In this document: piece by piece, positions 17,539 to 26,267 of the stretch
Position numbering within the stretch: position 1 is the first letter of the stretch
Layout of the letters: the number at the start of each line of letters is the position of its first letter
DNA from: Ramlibacter sp.
Lineage (GTDB): Bacteria; Pseudomonadota; Gammaproteobacteria; Burkholderiales; Burkholderiaceae_C
Direction of reading: 5' to 3'
Length of the DNA stretch: 53,744 bases
Assembly: GCA_029237735.1 (NCBI GenBank)
Contig: JAQZBU010000022.1
Span: 1 to 53,744 of the forward strand
Notes under the pieces: model-generated
The model's input: only the letters and a program-made list of their open reading frames with translations
Told to the model about the DNA's origin: nothing
The model's database searches: none
Made by a program: the position numbers and the translations under genes

Positions 17539-18264
17539 TCAACCAGCCTTGCGACGACCGCCCGCCTGCCGCGCCGACTTCGCAACGTCCGGCGCTGGGG
17601 TATCCGACGTCCCCGTCAGCAAGCCCTCCGATAGCACCTCGACCGGCTTCAACGGCTTGTTGGCGATGCGCTCGGCGCTCTTGGCGTCCAGCCCCAGCCC
17701 GCGCAGCGCGGCGGCGGCGCTCTGTTCCGCGAAGTCGGGCTCGCACCCGGGCTCGAGCATGGTATGGGTCGCGCCGAGGCCGGCGCCCGTCACGATGTTG
17801 AGGGCCAATGCGATCGGCATGCGCGTGAACCGCCCCTGGCGGATGCCCTCGGCCAGGTCGCGCTTCACGACGTCGAGCAGCATGTTCGGGCTTCGGGCGT
17901 CCGGCCATCCGAGGCGGACCAGAAAAGTGGCAGCCAGCGGGTGGTCGATGGCCAGCCTGGCCACCAGACGCAGACCGGCGGATACGCGTTCGGCCGGGTC
18001 ATCGTAGCTCTGCACCACGGGATCGGCCATCCGGATGAGTTCGTTGGCGACCTCGATGGCGAGTTCCTGCACCAGCGTGTCGGGCGAGGGAAAGTACTTG
18101 TAGAAAGTGCCGCGCGACACCTCTGCGGCCGAGATCACATCGTCGATCGACGTCGCCGCCGGGCCCTTTTCAGCGATCAGCCTCATTGCGCTCGAGAGCA
18201 GGCGGGCGCGCATGCGTTCGCGGCGCTCGCCAGCGACGCGCTGTCGGTGATCTTGCATAGGCAT
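17539..18264 (-). CDS. TetR-family transcriptional regulator
   Basis: About 241 residues from this ATG; a GTG at 18279 would add five residues and an ATG at 18258 would remove two. The N-terminal helix-turn-helix is clear (ARLLSSAMRLIAEKG, then TSIDDVISAAEVSRGTFYKY); the rest is a helical ligand-binding domain ending in a basic tail (ARQAGGRRKAG). It is divergent from the FadL-led aromatic operon. The intervening 110 nt contains two operator-like repeats over overlapping promoters, so it most likely represses both itself and the operon until a pathway compound binds. The predicted tetR -10 is too close to the GTG for a normal leader, favouring an ATG start. Confidence 0.88.
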   Translation of the reverse strand: MPMQDHRQRVAGERRERMRARLLSSAMRLIAEKGPAATSIDDVISAAEVSRGTFYKYFPSPDTLVQELAIEVANELIRMADPVVQSYDDPAERVSAGLRLVARLAIDHPLAATFLVRLGWPDARSPNMLLDVVKRDLAEGIRQGRFTRMPIALALNIVTGAGLGATHTMLEPGCEPDFAEQSAAAALRGLGLDAKSAERIANKPLKPVEVLSEGLLTGTSDTPAPDVAKSARQAGGRRKAG

Positions 18265-18271
18265 GGACGGA

Positions 18272-18331
18272 TTGTGCACAGGGTCGGGATAGGTATAAAC
18301 GACAATACCGTCATCATGACAATATCGTCAT
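18272..18331. promoter_or_regulatory. Overlapping divergent promoters with tandem TetR-type operators
   Basis: Plus strand: TTGTGC (18272-18277), 16-nt spacer, TATAAA (18294-18299). Minus strand: TTGTCA (complement of 18317-18322), 17-nt spacer, TTTATA on the same six bases. The two promoters thus share one -10 block. Two direct repeats, GACAATACCGTCAT (18301-18314) and GACAATATCGTCAT (18318-18331), are spaced 17 nt apart. The second extends to the partial palindrome ATGAC-AATATC-GTCAT (18316-18331). They cover the start of the operon transcript and the tetR -35, a good arrangement for repressing both directions. Confidence 0.7.
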
Positions 18332-18376
18332 TATGAAGTCCCACGACACCCCTTTTTTTCCCCAAAGGACCTCAAC

Positions 18377-19558
18377 ATGAACGGACCACCCGCGCAGCCC
18401 CGCCACCTCGCAGTAGCGCTCGCCGTCGCAGCCTTCCATGCCGGCGCGCTCGCGGTCAATGGCGCGCTGCCCGGCGGCAATGGCATCAAGAACGCGGCGA
18501 TGGGCGGCGCCTCGATCGCGCTGCCGCTCGACGCCGTGGCCGCCGCGAACAACCCCGCGGGCATGGCCTTCGTGCCGTCCTCGACGACGTTCGGCCTGCA
18601 GGTGTTCCGCGGGCACTCTTCCGCGGACTATGTGCTACCAGGCAACCATCTCGAAAACCGCCAGACCGAGCTGGTCCCCGAAGGCGGGTTCAACTGGCAC
18701 ATCAATTCCGCCGTCGCCGCCGGCGTGAGCATTTCGGGCGCCGGGGCGGGCTCCGACTACGGTCAACCCGCCTTGCCGGTGCCCGGCGCCGGAATGGCGA
18801 AGACCACGCTTCGAGTCGCCGAAATCATTCCAGCCGTGGCCTGGAAGCCCACGCCCGATTTGGCCCTCGGCCTTGGCCTCACGCTGGCATTGCAACAGTT
18901 CGAGGCAGATGGCGTGATCGTCCCCGCCCCGGTGCCCGGCGGCCTGTTGCCGATTTCCGGTCACGGCCGCCAGACGGCGAGCGGTGTCGGCCTTCGGGCC
19001 GGCGTGCTCTGGAAGCCGGCTGCGGGCTGGGCGGTGGGTGCCAACCTGAAGTCGCGCGTGCGCATGGGCCGGCTCGGCGGCTATGACCGCGACCTCCTGG
19101 CCTACAGTGACGGCCGCCTCGACGTGCCGGCGCAGTACGGCGTCGGCGTCGCATGGCAACCCACCGAGCGGCTCACGGTGGCCGCCGACTGGCTGCGCAT
19201 CCTGTGGGGCGAGATCAAGGCGATGGAGGATCCGAACGGCTTCGCCTGGCGCAACCAGCCCATCCTGCGCTTCGGCGCGGCGTGGAAACTCGACGAGCGC
19301 TGGACCTTGCGTGCCGGCTACAGCCGCAACCGCGGGCAGATCGATGCTTCGCGCGCCGTGCAGAACCTGCTCGTCCCGTCGGTGCACGAGCAGGCCTATA
19401 CGGCGGGCCTGAGCTGGCGCCTCGACCCGCGCTCGGAAATGAACCTCGGCATCGAGCTGAATCCCCGCACCACGCTGCGCGGCACAGGCGCCAGCGCGGG
19501 CACTTCGCTAACGAGCAAGGTGCAGATGCTCCTGCTCGGCTACCACTACCAGTTCTGA
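18377..19558 (+). CDS. FadL/TodX-family outer-membrane hydrocarbon transport protein
   Basis: 393 residues. After a signal peptide comes the family's N-terminal hatch region, NGALPGGNGIKNAAMGGAS followed by ANNPAGMAF, where NPAGMAF is a hallmark of FadL-like channels. Alternating beta-strands end in the aromatic C-terminus LLGYHYQF expected of an outer-membrane barrel. It moves hydrophobic compounds (aromatics, fatty acids) across the outer membrane. A ribosome site (AAAGGA) precedes the ATG. It is the first gene of a six-gene operon with ring-cleavage enzymes, so aromatic uptake is more likely than fatty-acid uptake. It follows the TetR-controlled divergent promoter. Confidence 0.88.
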   Translation: MNGPPAQPRHLAVALAVAAFHAGALAVNGALPGGNGIKNAAMGGASIALPLDAVAAANNPAGMAFVPSSTTFGLQVFRGHSSADYVLPGNHLENRQTELVPEGGFNWHINSAVAAGVSISGAGAGSDYGQPALPVPGAGMAKTTLRVAEIIPAVAWKPTPDLALGLGLTLALQQFEADGVIVPAPVPGGLLPISGHGRQTASGVGLRAGVLWKPAAGWAVGANLKSRVRMGRLGGYDRDLLAYSDGRLDVPAQYGVGVAWQPTERLTVAADWLRILWGEIKAMEDPNGFAWRNQPILRFGAAWKLDERWTLRAGYSRNRGQIDASRAVQNLLVPSVHEQAYTAGLSWRLDPRSEMNLGIELNPRTTLRGTGASAGTSLTSKVQMLLLGYHYQF

Positions 19559-19572
19559 AGCGAGGCGCATCC

Positions 19573-20715
19573 GTGAAAGCTTCCACCGCAGCGCTTCGGC
19601 AGCCTGAATCGACCCCGGAAAGCCGGCTGCCTGTCGATGTCCAACGGGTGCTCCGGCCGCTGGCTTTGGGGCGCGCCACCGAACTGGCCTTCCTGCGCTG
19701 GGAAAAGCGCCGGCTGGCGCCGACCGAACGCTTCTGGCGCGACTTCGGCTTCCGCATCGTCAGCGCCACGCCGCAGCGCCTCATCGCCCGGGGTGCGGGG
19801 ACGGCCCCCTGCATCGCCATCGCGCAGGCCGGACCCAAGAACCGCTTCGTCGGCCCCGCGTTCCTCATGTCCGACGAGACCGACCTGAACGGCTACATCG
19901 ACCAGCTGGGCGCGCGCCAGCTGTCGCCCGACGAATTGCCCGCAGGCGGCTATGGCGTGGAGCTGCTCGACCCCAGCGGCCGCAGCGTCTGGCTGCTGCA
20001 AGGCCAGCGGCGCGTCGACCCGCTGCCGCTGCGCGAGGCCGTCACGCCGCACACCAACACGGCGCAAGCCACGCCGCGCGTCAATCGCACGGTGCGCACG
20101 CCCATCGAGCCGGCGCGCGTGGTGCGGCTCGGCCACGTGGTGCTGCAGACGGTGGACTTCGCGCGCATGGCCGAGTGGTACCTGCGCGTGCTGGGCGTCA
20201 TTCCCACCGATGTGCAGTACCTGGCCGACGGCAGCCCCGCCCTCGCGTTCTGCCGCCTCGACCTGCGCGAGCAGCCGGCCGATCACCACACGCTGGTGAT
20301 CGTGGGGGGCATCGAGGAGAAGGTCGAGCACAGCGCCTACGAGGTGCTGGACCTGGACGCGCTCGGACAGGGCCAGCAGGTGTTGCGGGCCCAGGGCCAC
20401 CGGCACATGTGGGGCATCGGCAGGCACCTGCTCGGCAGCCAGCTCTTCGACTACTGGTTCGACCCCGAAGGCTTCGAGTACGAGCACTACACGGACGGCG
20501 ACGTCTTCACCGCCGACATCGAAACCGCTTACTCGCCGCTCGAATTCGGCGGCATCTGGGCCTGGGGCGACGACGCGCCCGCCTCGATGAAGCCGAAGAA
20601 GAACCTGCGAACCCTGCTGCACGTGCTCAAGCTCCTGCGCCGCAAGGCGATCACGCCGCAGCGTCTCAAGCACCTTGGCGCGGCGCTCGATACCCCCGCG
20701 CGCCCCTGGCTCTGA
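19573..20715 (+). CDS. VOC-family extradiol (ring-cleavage) dioxygenase
   Basis: 380 residues from a GTG with GAGG upstream. The C-terminal module carries the expected Fe(II) ligand set: His188 in RLGHVVLQTVDF, His238/239 in ADHHTLVIV, and Glu304 in DPEGFEYEHYTDGDVF. The N-terminal ~170 residues form a diverged first VOC module without obvious metal ligands, as in two-domain type I extradiol enzymes. Such enzymes cleave catechol-type rings next to the hydroxyls (meta-cleavage). Neighbouring FAD hydroxylase and FAH hydrolase genes fit the steps before and after. The start at 19573 was preferred because the frame further upstream only shadows the FadL gene. Confidence 0.83.
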   Translation: MKASTAALRQPESTPESRLPVDVQRVLRPLALGRATELAFLRWEKRRLAPTERFWRDFGFRIVSATPQRLIARGAGTAPCIAIAQAGPKNRFVGPAFLMSDETDLNGYIDQLGARQLSPDELPAGGYGVELLDPSGRSVWLLQGQRRVDPLPLREAVTPHTNTAQATPRVNRTVRTPIEPARVVRLGHVVLQTVDFARMAEWYLRVLGVIPTDVQYLADGSPALAFCRLDLREQPADHHTLVIVGGIEEKVEHSAYEVLDLDALGQGQQVLRAQGHRHMWGIGRHLLGSQLFDYWFDPEGFEYEHYTDGDVFTADIETAYSPLEFGGIWAWGDDAPASMKPKKNLRTLLHVLKLLRRKAITPQRLKHLGAALDTPARPWL

Positions 20716-20735
20716 CTTTCCATCCAACCACATCC

Positions 20736-21692
20736 ATGTCACGCACAATCATTCGCTATGCCGAAGGCGGCACGCCCCGATGGGGCGTTCAATTCGGGCA
20801 CCGCCTCGCCCCCCTGCAAGTCGACGCCGCCAGCACCGGCGAGCTGCTGTCCGGCCATTGGGACCTGCTCTGGTCGATCGAGCCCGAGCAGGCCACCGTG
20901 CCGCTCGAGCGCGTCCAGCTGCTCTCGCCGGTGACCCATCACCAGCAGTTCATCTGCCAGGGCGTCAACTACCGCAGCCACATCGCCGAATCGGGGCTTC
21001 GCATCGAGGACTTCCCCTTCAACACGATCTTCACCAAGGCGCCCTCCAGCGTCACGTCGGCCGATGCGCCGGTGGTCCGGCCCGCGCACGTGCAGCTGCT
21101 CGATTACGAGATCGAGCTCGGCCTGGTACTGCGCGCGACGCTGCCGGCCGGCACCCAGGTGGGCCCCGGCGAGCTGGCGCAGTGGCTGGCCGGGGTGACG
21201 ATCGTCAACGACCTGTCGGCCCGTGACGTCCAGCTCCCCCAGGGCCAGTTCTACAAGGGCAAGAGCTATCGCGGCTTCGGCCCGGTCGGGCCGGGGCTGG
21301 TCCTGCTGACACGCGAGGAGTGGGCACGCTGGCCCGAGCTGCACATGCGCCTGGCCGTGAATGGCCAGGGGCGGCAGGACGCCTACTGCGCCGAGATGAT
21401 CCACGGCCCGGCGGCCACGCTCACCGAACTGGCGGCGCTGCAGGACCTGAAACCGGGCGACCTGATCGCCACCGGCACGCCGGCGGGCTGCGCCGCGCGC
21501 GCGCCGGGCAAGGCCGCGATGTTCATCCTCAAGTACCTGGTGAGCGACGCCGGCAAGTGGCGCATGTTCATCCGCAAGGGCCGCGGAAACCCGGCCTACC
21601 TGCGCCCGGGCGACCGCATCAGCGCGTCGATCCGCACCGACGACGGCGCCATCGACCTCGGCGAACAGACCACCTCAATCACCGCGCCATGA
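20736..21692 (+). CDS. Fumarylacetoacetate hydrolase (FAH) family protein
   Basis: 318 residues. The C-terminal FAH fold shows QGVNYRSHIAESG, LLDYEIELGLVLRA (two metal-binding acidic residues), VTIVNDLSARDVQ, YKGKSYRGFGPVGPG and LKPGDLIATGTPAG. The N-terminal ~75 residues are the usual small cap domain. These enzymes use Mg to hydrolyse a C-C bond in beta-diketo acids, or decarboxylate or hydrate ring-cleavage products. It lies 20 nt after the dioxygenase gene, so it probably processes the meta-cleavage product. Its stop overlaps the start of the monooxygenase gene by 4 nt. Confidence 0.87.
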   Translation: MSRTIIRYAEGGTPRWGVQFGHRLAPLQVDAASTGELLSGHWDLLWSIEPEQATVPLERVQLLSPVTHHQQFICQGVNYRSHIAESGLRIEDFPFNTIFTKAPSSVTSADAPVVRPAHVQLLDYEIELGLVLRATLPAGTQVGPGELAQWLAGVTIVNDLSARDVQLPQGQFYKGKSYRGFGPVGPGLVLLTREEWARWPELHMRLAVNGQGRQDAYCAEMIHGPAATLTELAALQDLKPGDLIATGTPAGCAARAPGKAAMFILKYLVSDAGKWRMFIRKGRGNPAYLRPGDRISASIRTDDGAIDLGEQTTSITAP

Positions 21693-23353
21693 CTACCACC
21701 TCCTCGCTTTCAACGGCGTCGCGCACCGACACCGACATCCTGCTGGTCGGCCTCGGGCCGGTCGGCGCGGCACTGGCCAATCTGCTCGGGCGCTACGGCG
21801 TGCGCGTGCTGGCCATCGACAAGGCGAGTGCCGTCTTCGAGAAGCCGCGCGCGATCGCGCTGGACAACGAGGCGCTGCGCATCCTGCAAACGGCCGGCGT
21901 GCGCGACGGCGAGTTCGAGACTGTCGCCATCCCGCAAGTGCAATACCGCTCGCCGCTGTTCGGCCGTTTCGCCCGCATCAACAGCGCCGGCATCATCGAT
22001 GGCCATCCGGCGCTCGTCACCTTCTACCAGCCTGAGCTCGAGCGGCTGCTGCGTTACAAGCTTGCGCGATACCCCGGCGTCGAGGTACGTCTCGGTGTGG
22101 CGCTGGCGGGCTTCGTGGACGACGGCCGCATCGTCCGGGCACGGCTGAAAGATGCCGCCGGCCTCGAGACCGAGGTGCGCTCGCGCTACCTCGTCGGCAC
22201 CGATGGCGCGAACTCGCTGGTGCGGCGCGCGCTCGGGCTGGACTTCGAGGGACGCGCCTTTCGGCAGGACTGGCTGATCGTCGACGCGTCGGGCGTGCCG
22301 TCGCCGATCGACCACGTTGAGTTCACCTGCGACCCACGGCGCCCGACGCCGCGCATGGTGGCGCCCGGCGGACGGCAGCGCTGGGAGTTCATGCTTCGTC
22401 CCGGCGAGAGGCCCGAGGAGATGGAGCGGCCTGAATCGGTGCGGCGGCTGCTCGCGCCGTGGTGCGACAGTGAACGCATCCGCATCGAACGCACGGCGGT
22501 CTACCGATTCCAGGCCCGCGCGGCCAGGCACTTCTCCAAGGGCCGGTGCTTCCTCGCCGGGGACGCGGCGCACGTCACGCCGCCGTTCGCCGGCCAGGGT
22601 CTGGTCGCCGGGCTGCGCGATGCGGCCAACCTGGCATGGAAGCTCGCCTGGGTCGTGCGCGGACAAGCGAGCGAACGCGTGCTGGACAGCTACGACACCG
22701 AACGGCGGCCGCACGCCCGCAAGATCATCCGCCTGGCGTTGCTGCTCGGCGCCCTGGTGATGCCGCAGAACCGCGCCGCCGCGTTCGCCGTGCACGGGCT
22801 GATGAGCCTGCTGCGCCTGCTGCCGGCCGGCCGCGCGCTCTTCGAGGACCTGAAGGTCAAGCCGCAGAACACCTTCGATGAAGGCCTGTTCTGGCGCGTG
22901 CGCGGCAGCGAGCGGCTGCGCGCCGGAGCCATGCTGCCCCAGGGCTGGGTGCGGCCGGCCGGCGGCGGCGGGCCAATCCTCAGCGACGATGCGTTGGGGT
23001 TGCAATGGGCGTTGATCGGCTTTGGCGTCGATGCGTCGGCGGCATTGCCGGCCGAACTGCTGCATCGCTGGCATGCGGCCGGTGGCCGCGTATGGCAGTG
23101 GTGCCAACGCTCGCAGGGCCAGCACCTCGCACCGATCGCCGAGCGGCTCGAAGCGCTCGACGAGGCCCTGTTGCCGCGCCGGGTGCCGCTGGGCTGGGTC
23201 GCGATCGTCCGGCCCGACCGCTGCGTGCTGGCCGAGGGGCCGGCGTCCGGGGCCGAGGCGATGCTGCGGCGAGCGCTCGAGCTCCTCGCGCCGCCGGCTG
23301 CGGCATTCACTACTTCCCCCAACCCCATTCAGGAGATTCGACATGCGGCATGA
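21689..23353 (+). CDS. FAD-dependent aromatic monooxygenase (MhpA/PheA-like)
   Basis: 554 residues. The N-terminal Rossmann motif ILLVGLGPVGAALANLLGRY binds FAD, followed by the DG motif (LVGTDGANSLVRRAL) and the second FAD motif CFLAGDAAHVTPPFAGQG. The C-terminal thioredoxin-like domain ends near IRPDRCVLA-type sequence (VRPDRCVLAEGPASG). It resembles 3-(3-hydroxyphenyl)propionate hydroxylase MhpA, which adds a second hydroxyl to a phenol using NADH and O2. In this operon it would make the catechol for the extradiol dioxygenase. The ATG overlaps the FAH stop by 4 nt. The actual phenolic substrate is unknown. Confidence 0.88.
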   Translation: MTTTSSLSTASRTDTDILLVGLGPVGAALANLLGRYGVRVLAIDKASAVFEKPRAIALDNEALRILQTAGVRDGEFETVAIPQVQYRSPLFGRFARINSAGIIDGHPALVTFYQPELERLLRYKLARYPGVEVRLGVALAGFVDDGRIVRARLKDAAGLETEVRSRYLVGTDGANSLVRRALGLDFEGRAFRQDWLIVDASGVPSPIDHVEFTCDPRRPTPRMVAPGGRQRWEFMLRPGERPEEMERPESVRRLLAPWCDSERIRIERTAVYRFQARAARHFSKGRCFLAGDAAHVTPPFAGQGLVAGLRDAANLAWKLAWVVRGQASERVLDSYDTERRPHARKIIRLALLLGALVMPQNRAAAFAVHGLMSLLRLLPAGRALFEDLKVKPQNTFDEGLFWRVRGSERLRAGAMLPQGWVRPAGGGGPILSDDALGLQWALIGFGVDASAALPAELLHRWHAAGGRVWQWCQRSQGQHLAPIAERLEALDEALLPRRVPLGWVAIVRPDRCVLAEGPASGAEAMLRRALELLAPPAAAFTTSPNPIQEIRHAA

Positions 23354-24368
23354 ACTGATTTGCACCGAGGCTGCTACGTCACCGCGCCTGGCCGTGCGCG
23401 GTGCACCGCGGCCCCATCCCGGCGCCGGCGAGGTGATGGTGAAGGTCCAGGCCACCTCGGTGAATCCGATCGACGTCAAGCGCGCGTCCGGCTACGGACG
23501 GCGCCTGCTGGGGCTCAAAGGTGCGGCCCGCTTTCCGCTCGTGCTCGGCAACGACGTCGCGGGCGTCGTCGAATCCATCGGGGCCAACGTGACCGGTTTC
23601 GCGCGCGGGCAACGCGTGTTCGGGCTGCTGGGCACCGGCCGCTCGGGCGGCGCGCACGCGTCGCATGTCGTCGTGCCGCAGGCCTTGCTGCGGCACGCCC
23701 CGCAAGGGACCGGCCCGGATGCATTGGCGGTACTGCCTTATTCGTTCACCACGATGTGGCTGTCGCTGCGCTCGATCGGCATCACCCCCGCCAATGCGCG
23801 CGGCGCCCGCGTCCTGATCCATGGCGCCAACGGCGGCCTGGGGCGCCTGGCGATGCAGGTGCTGCACCACTGGGGCAGCCAAATCACCGCGATCTGCGCG
23901 AAAGGCGAATGCCAGGCCGCGCTGGACCTCGGCGCCGTGGCGGCCGTCGAATACGGCCCGGGCTGCATCGAGTCGCTGCCGCCGGACTTCGACGCGGTGC
24001 TGAACTTCGCGAACTGGGACGACGATGCGCGGCTGGCGTCACATCTCGGCCCGCGCGCGATGGGCCAGGCGACCACGGTGCACCCGCTGCTCGCGAACTT
24101 CGACCGGCTGGGATGGCTGGGTGGGGCGTGGGCCAGCCGGCGCGACCGGGGCCGGATCCGCGCCATCGTCGCGTCGCGCGCGCCGAAGGCCCGTTACGCC
24201 TGGACCATCTTCAAGCCCGACCCGCAGGCGCTCGAAGTGCTCGCCGAGGGCGTCCGGGCCCGAAGGCTCGCGCTGCCGGTCGGCCTCGCCGTGCCCTTGG
24301 ACAATGCCGTCGCCGCGTACGACCATGTATTGGCCGGCCGCCCCGGCCGGGCGGTGTTGCTGCCATGA
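23343..24368 (+). CDS. Medium-chain dehydrogenase/reductase, quinone-oxidoreductase type
   Basis: 341 residues. GroES-like N-terminal domain (KVQATSVNPIDVKRASGYG, PLVLGNDVAGVVESIGANV), then a Rossmann domain with VLIHGANGGLGRLAMQVL. The catalytic-zinc ligand Cys/His set of alcohol dehydrogenases is not seen, so it is probably a zinc-independent NADPH enoyl or quinone reductase. An AGGAG ribosome site sits just upstream of the ATG, which lies 11 nt inside the end of the monooxygenase gene. It may reduce an unsaturated intermediate of the aromatic pathway. Its stop overlaps the ligase start by 4 nt (ATGA). Confidence 0.85.
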   Translation: MRHELICTEAATSPRLAVRGAPRPHPGAGEVMVKVQATSVNPIDVKRASGYGRRLLGLKGAARFPLVLGNDVAGVVESIGANVTGFARGQRVFGLLGTGRSGGAHASHVVVPQALLRHAPQGTGPDALAVLPYSFTTMWLSLRSIGITPANARGARVLIHGANGGLGRLAMQVLHHWGSQITAICAKGECQAALDLGAVAAVEYGPGCIESLPPDFDAVLNFANWDDDARLASHLGPRAMGQATTVHPLLANFDRLGWLGGAWASRRDRGRIRAIVASRAPKARYAWTIFKPDPQALEVLAEGVRARRLALPVGLAVPLDNAVAAYDHVLAGRPGRAVLLP

Positions 24369-26188
24369 CCGATAGCACCTACGAGATGATCGGCGCCGCC
24401 GCGCGCGCCCATCCCGACGCGCCGGCGCTGTCTTTCTTCGCGCGCATCGAGGACCATGCGAGGCCGCAGGTCTGGAACTACGAGACGCTGTTCTCGCGCA
24501 TCACGGCCACGGCCAACTTCCTGCACGAGCTGGGCGTGGGCAGCGAAGACGTGGTGGCGTTCGTGCTGCCCAACCTGCCGCAGACGCACCTGGCGATCTG
24601 GGGCGGCCAGGCGGCGGGCATTGCCTTCGCCATCAATCCCATGCTGGAGCCCACGGCCATCGCGGACCTGCTCGCCGCCGGCGAAGCAAAGGTCCTGATC
24701 ACGCTGGCGCCGATGCCCGGCATGGACTTGTGGGCCAGGCTTCAGCCGCTGCTTGGCCGTGTGCGCAGCCTGCGGCACGTCGTTCTGGTCGATACGGCCG
24801 GACGGGGCCCGGGGCCCGCGAGCACCGGCGTCGACACCGATGCCCGATTCGGCGTCCACGATTTCGCGCAGGGCCTTCAGCGGCAACCGATGGACCGCCT
24901 GACCAGCGGCCGTGTGATACGGCCTGGCGACCGGTCGTCGTACTTCTGCACTGGCGGCACCACCGGCGCGCCCAAGATCGCGATGCGAACCCACGCCAAC
25001 GAGGTGGCCAACGCCTGGAGCATCGGCCAGTTTCTCGGCGATGGCATCTCGCCGGGGAAGACCCTGTTCTGTGGCCTGCCGCTGTTCCACGTCAATGGTG
25101 TCCTGGTCACGGGCTTGCTGCCCTTCTCGCGCGGCGCCCACGTGATCCTCGGCACTCCGGCGGGCTATCGCGGCGACGGTGTCATCCAGCGCTTCTGGGA
25201 GCTGGTCGAGCACCATCGGATCAACTTCTTCAGCGGCGTGCCGACGGTCTATGCGGCGCTGATGCAATTTCCGACTCAGGGCCGCGACCTCAGCTCGCTG
25301 GAGTATGGGCTCTGCGGCGCCGCGCCGATGCCGGTGGAACTGATGCGCGCTTTCCAGGAATCGACGGGGCTGAAGATCCTCGAGGGCTACGGGCTGACGG
25401 AGGGCACCTGCGTCAGCACCTGCAATCCTCCGCTGGGCGAGCGGCGCACCGGGTCGATCGGCCTGTGCCTGCCCATGCAGGCCATGAAAGCCGTCGTGCT
25501 GGACGAGGCAGGAGCCTACGTGCGTGACTGCGGGGTTGGCGAGGCCGGCGTGCTCGCGATCGACGGCCCCAATGTGTTTGCCGGCTATCGCGACCCCGAG
25601 CAGAACAAGGGGCTCTGGCTGGACTTGAAGGACGGACGTCGCTGGCTGAACACCGGCGACCTCGGCCGGCAGGACGCCGACGGCTACTTCTACCTCACCG
25701 GCCGGAAGAAGGAGCTCATCATCCGGGGCGGCCACAACATCGACCCTGCGAGCATCGAAGAGCCGCTGCACCGGCACCCGGCCGTGCAGATTGCAGCCGC
25801 GGTTGGCCGCCCCGACATACACGCTGGCGAATTGCCGGTCGCCTACGTGCAACTCAAGCCCGGCGCCTGTGCCACAGAAGATGAGCTTCTGGCTTTCGCG
25901 CGGGAGCGGATCACCGAACGCGCGGCGATGCCCAAAGCAATCAGGCTGGTGCAGACCATGCCCCTGACGGGCGTCGGCAAGATCTTCAAGCCCGAGCTCA
26001 GGCAGCGTGAGATCGAGGATGCGCTGCGCACGGCGCTGCACGATGCCGGCGTCTCGAGTGCTGGGCTCGAGGTCATCAGTGACCCGCGTCTCGGGCCCCG
26101 GATCGAGGTCAGGGTGGAGGGCAGCGCCGCCGCCGCCATCGCCCGCGAAGTGCTGGGCCGGTTTCCGTTTCGCTTCGAAGTGTCGTGA
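24365..26188 (+). CDS. Acyl-CoA synthetase (AMP-forming)
   Basis: 607 residues. Adenylate-forming motifs in order: P-loop YFCTGGTTGAPKIAMRTHAN, FSGVPTVYAAL, ILEGYGLTEGTCVSTCNPP, the hinge region TGDLGRQDADGYFYLTGRKK and the C-terminal catalytic Lys in LTGVGKIFKPEL. Another ~55 residues follow that Lys with a small domain (LEVISDPRLGPRIEVRVEG), slightly longer than usual. It activates a carboxylic acid as its CoA thioester via an acyl-adenylate. As the last gene of the operon it may activate either the starting aromatic acid or a ring-cleavage acid. Substrate preference cannot be predicted. Confidence 0.88.
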   Translation: MTDSTYEMIGAAARAHPDAPALSFFARIEDHARPQVWNYETLFSRITATANFLHELGVGSEDVVAFVLPNLPQTHLAIWGGQAAGIAFAINPMLEPTAIADLLAAGEAKVLITLAPMPGMDLWARLQPLLGRVRSLRHVVLVDTAGRGPGPASTGVDTDARFGVHDFAQGLQRQPMDRLTSGRVIRPGDRSSYFCTGGTTGAPKIAMRTHANEVANAWSIGQFLGDGISPGKTLFCGLPLFHVNGVLVTGLLPFSRGAHVILGTPAGYRGDGVIQRFWELVEHHRINFFSGVPTVYAALMQFPTQGRDLSSLEYGLCGAAPMPVELMRAFQESTGLKILEGYGLTEGTCVSTCNPPLGERRTGSIGLCLPMQAMKAVVLDEAGAYVRDCGVGEAGVLAIDGPNVFAGYRDPEQNKGLWLDLKDGRRWLNTGDLGRQDADGYFYLTGRKKELIIRGGHNIDPASIEEPLHRHPAVQIAAAVGRPDIHAGELPVAYVQLKPGACATEDELLAFARERITERAAMPKAIRLVQTMPLTGVGKIFKPELRQREIEDALRTALHDAGVSSAGLEVISDPRLGPRIEVRVEGSAAAAIAREVLGRFPFRFEVS

Positions 26189-26238
26189 GTAGCCGCGCCC
26201 CAGTGTCCCGGCTGCGGCTGGCACAACCTTTGCATCTT

Positions 26239-26254
26239 ATCTTGGATACAAGAT
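26239..26254. promoter_or_regulatory. 16-nt dyad before atzF, probable GntR operator
   Basis: ATCTTG-GATA-CAAGAT is a perfect 6-bp-arm dyad centred 22 nt before the atzF start. The shape and A/T-rich half-sites fit operators of FCD-class GntR regulators, and one such regulator ends this gene cluster (40054-40782). I find no second copy upstream of 32692 or 40054. No convincing -35/-10 pair could be fixed around it. Confidence 0.55.
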
Positions 26255-26267
26255 TGGATGCTCATAG

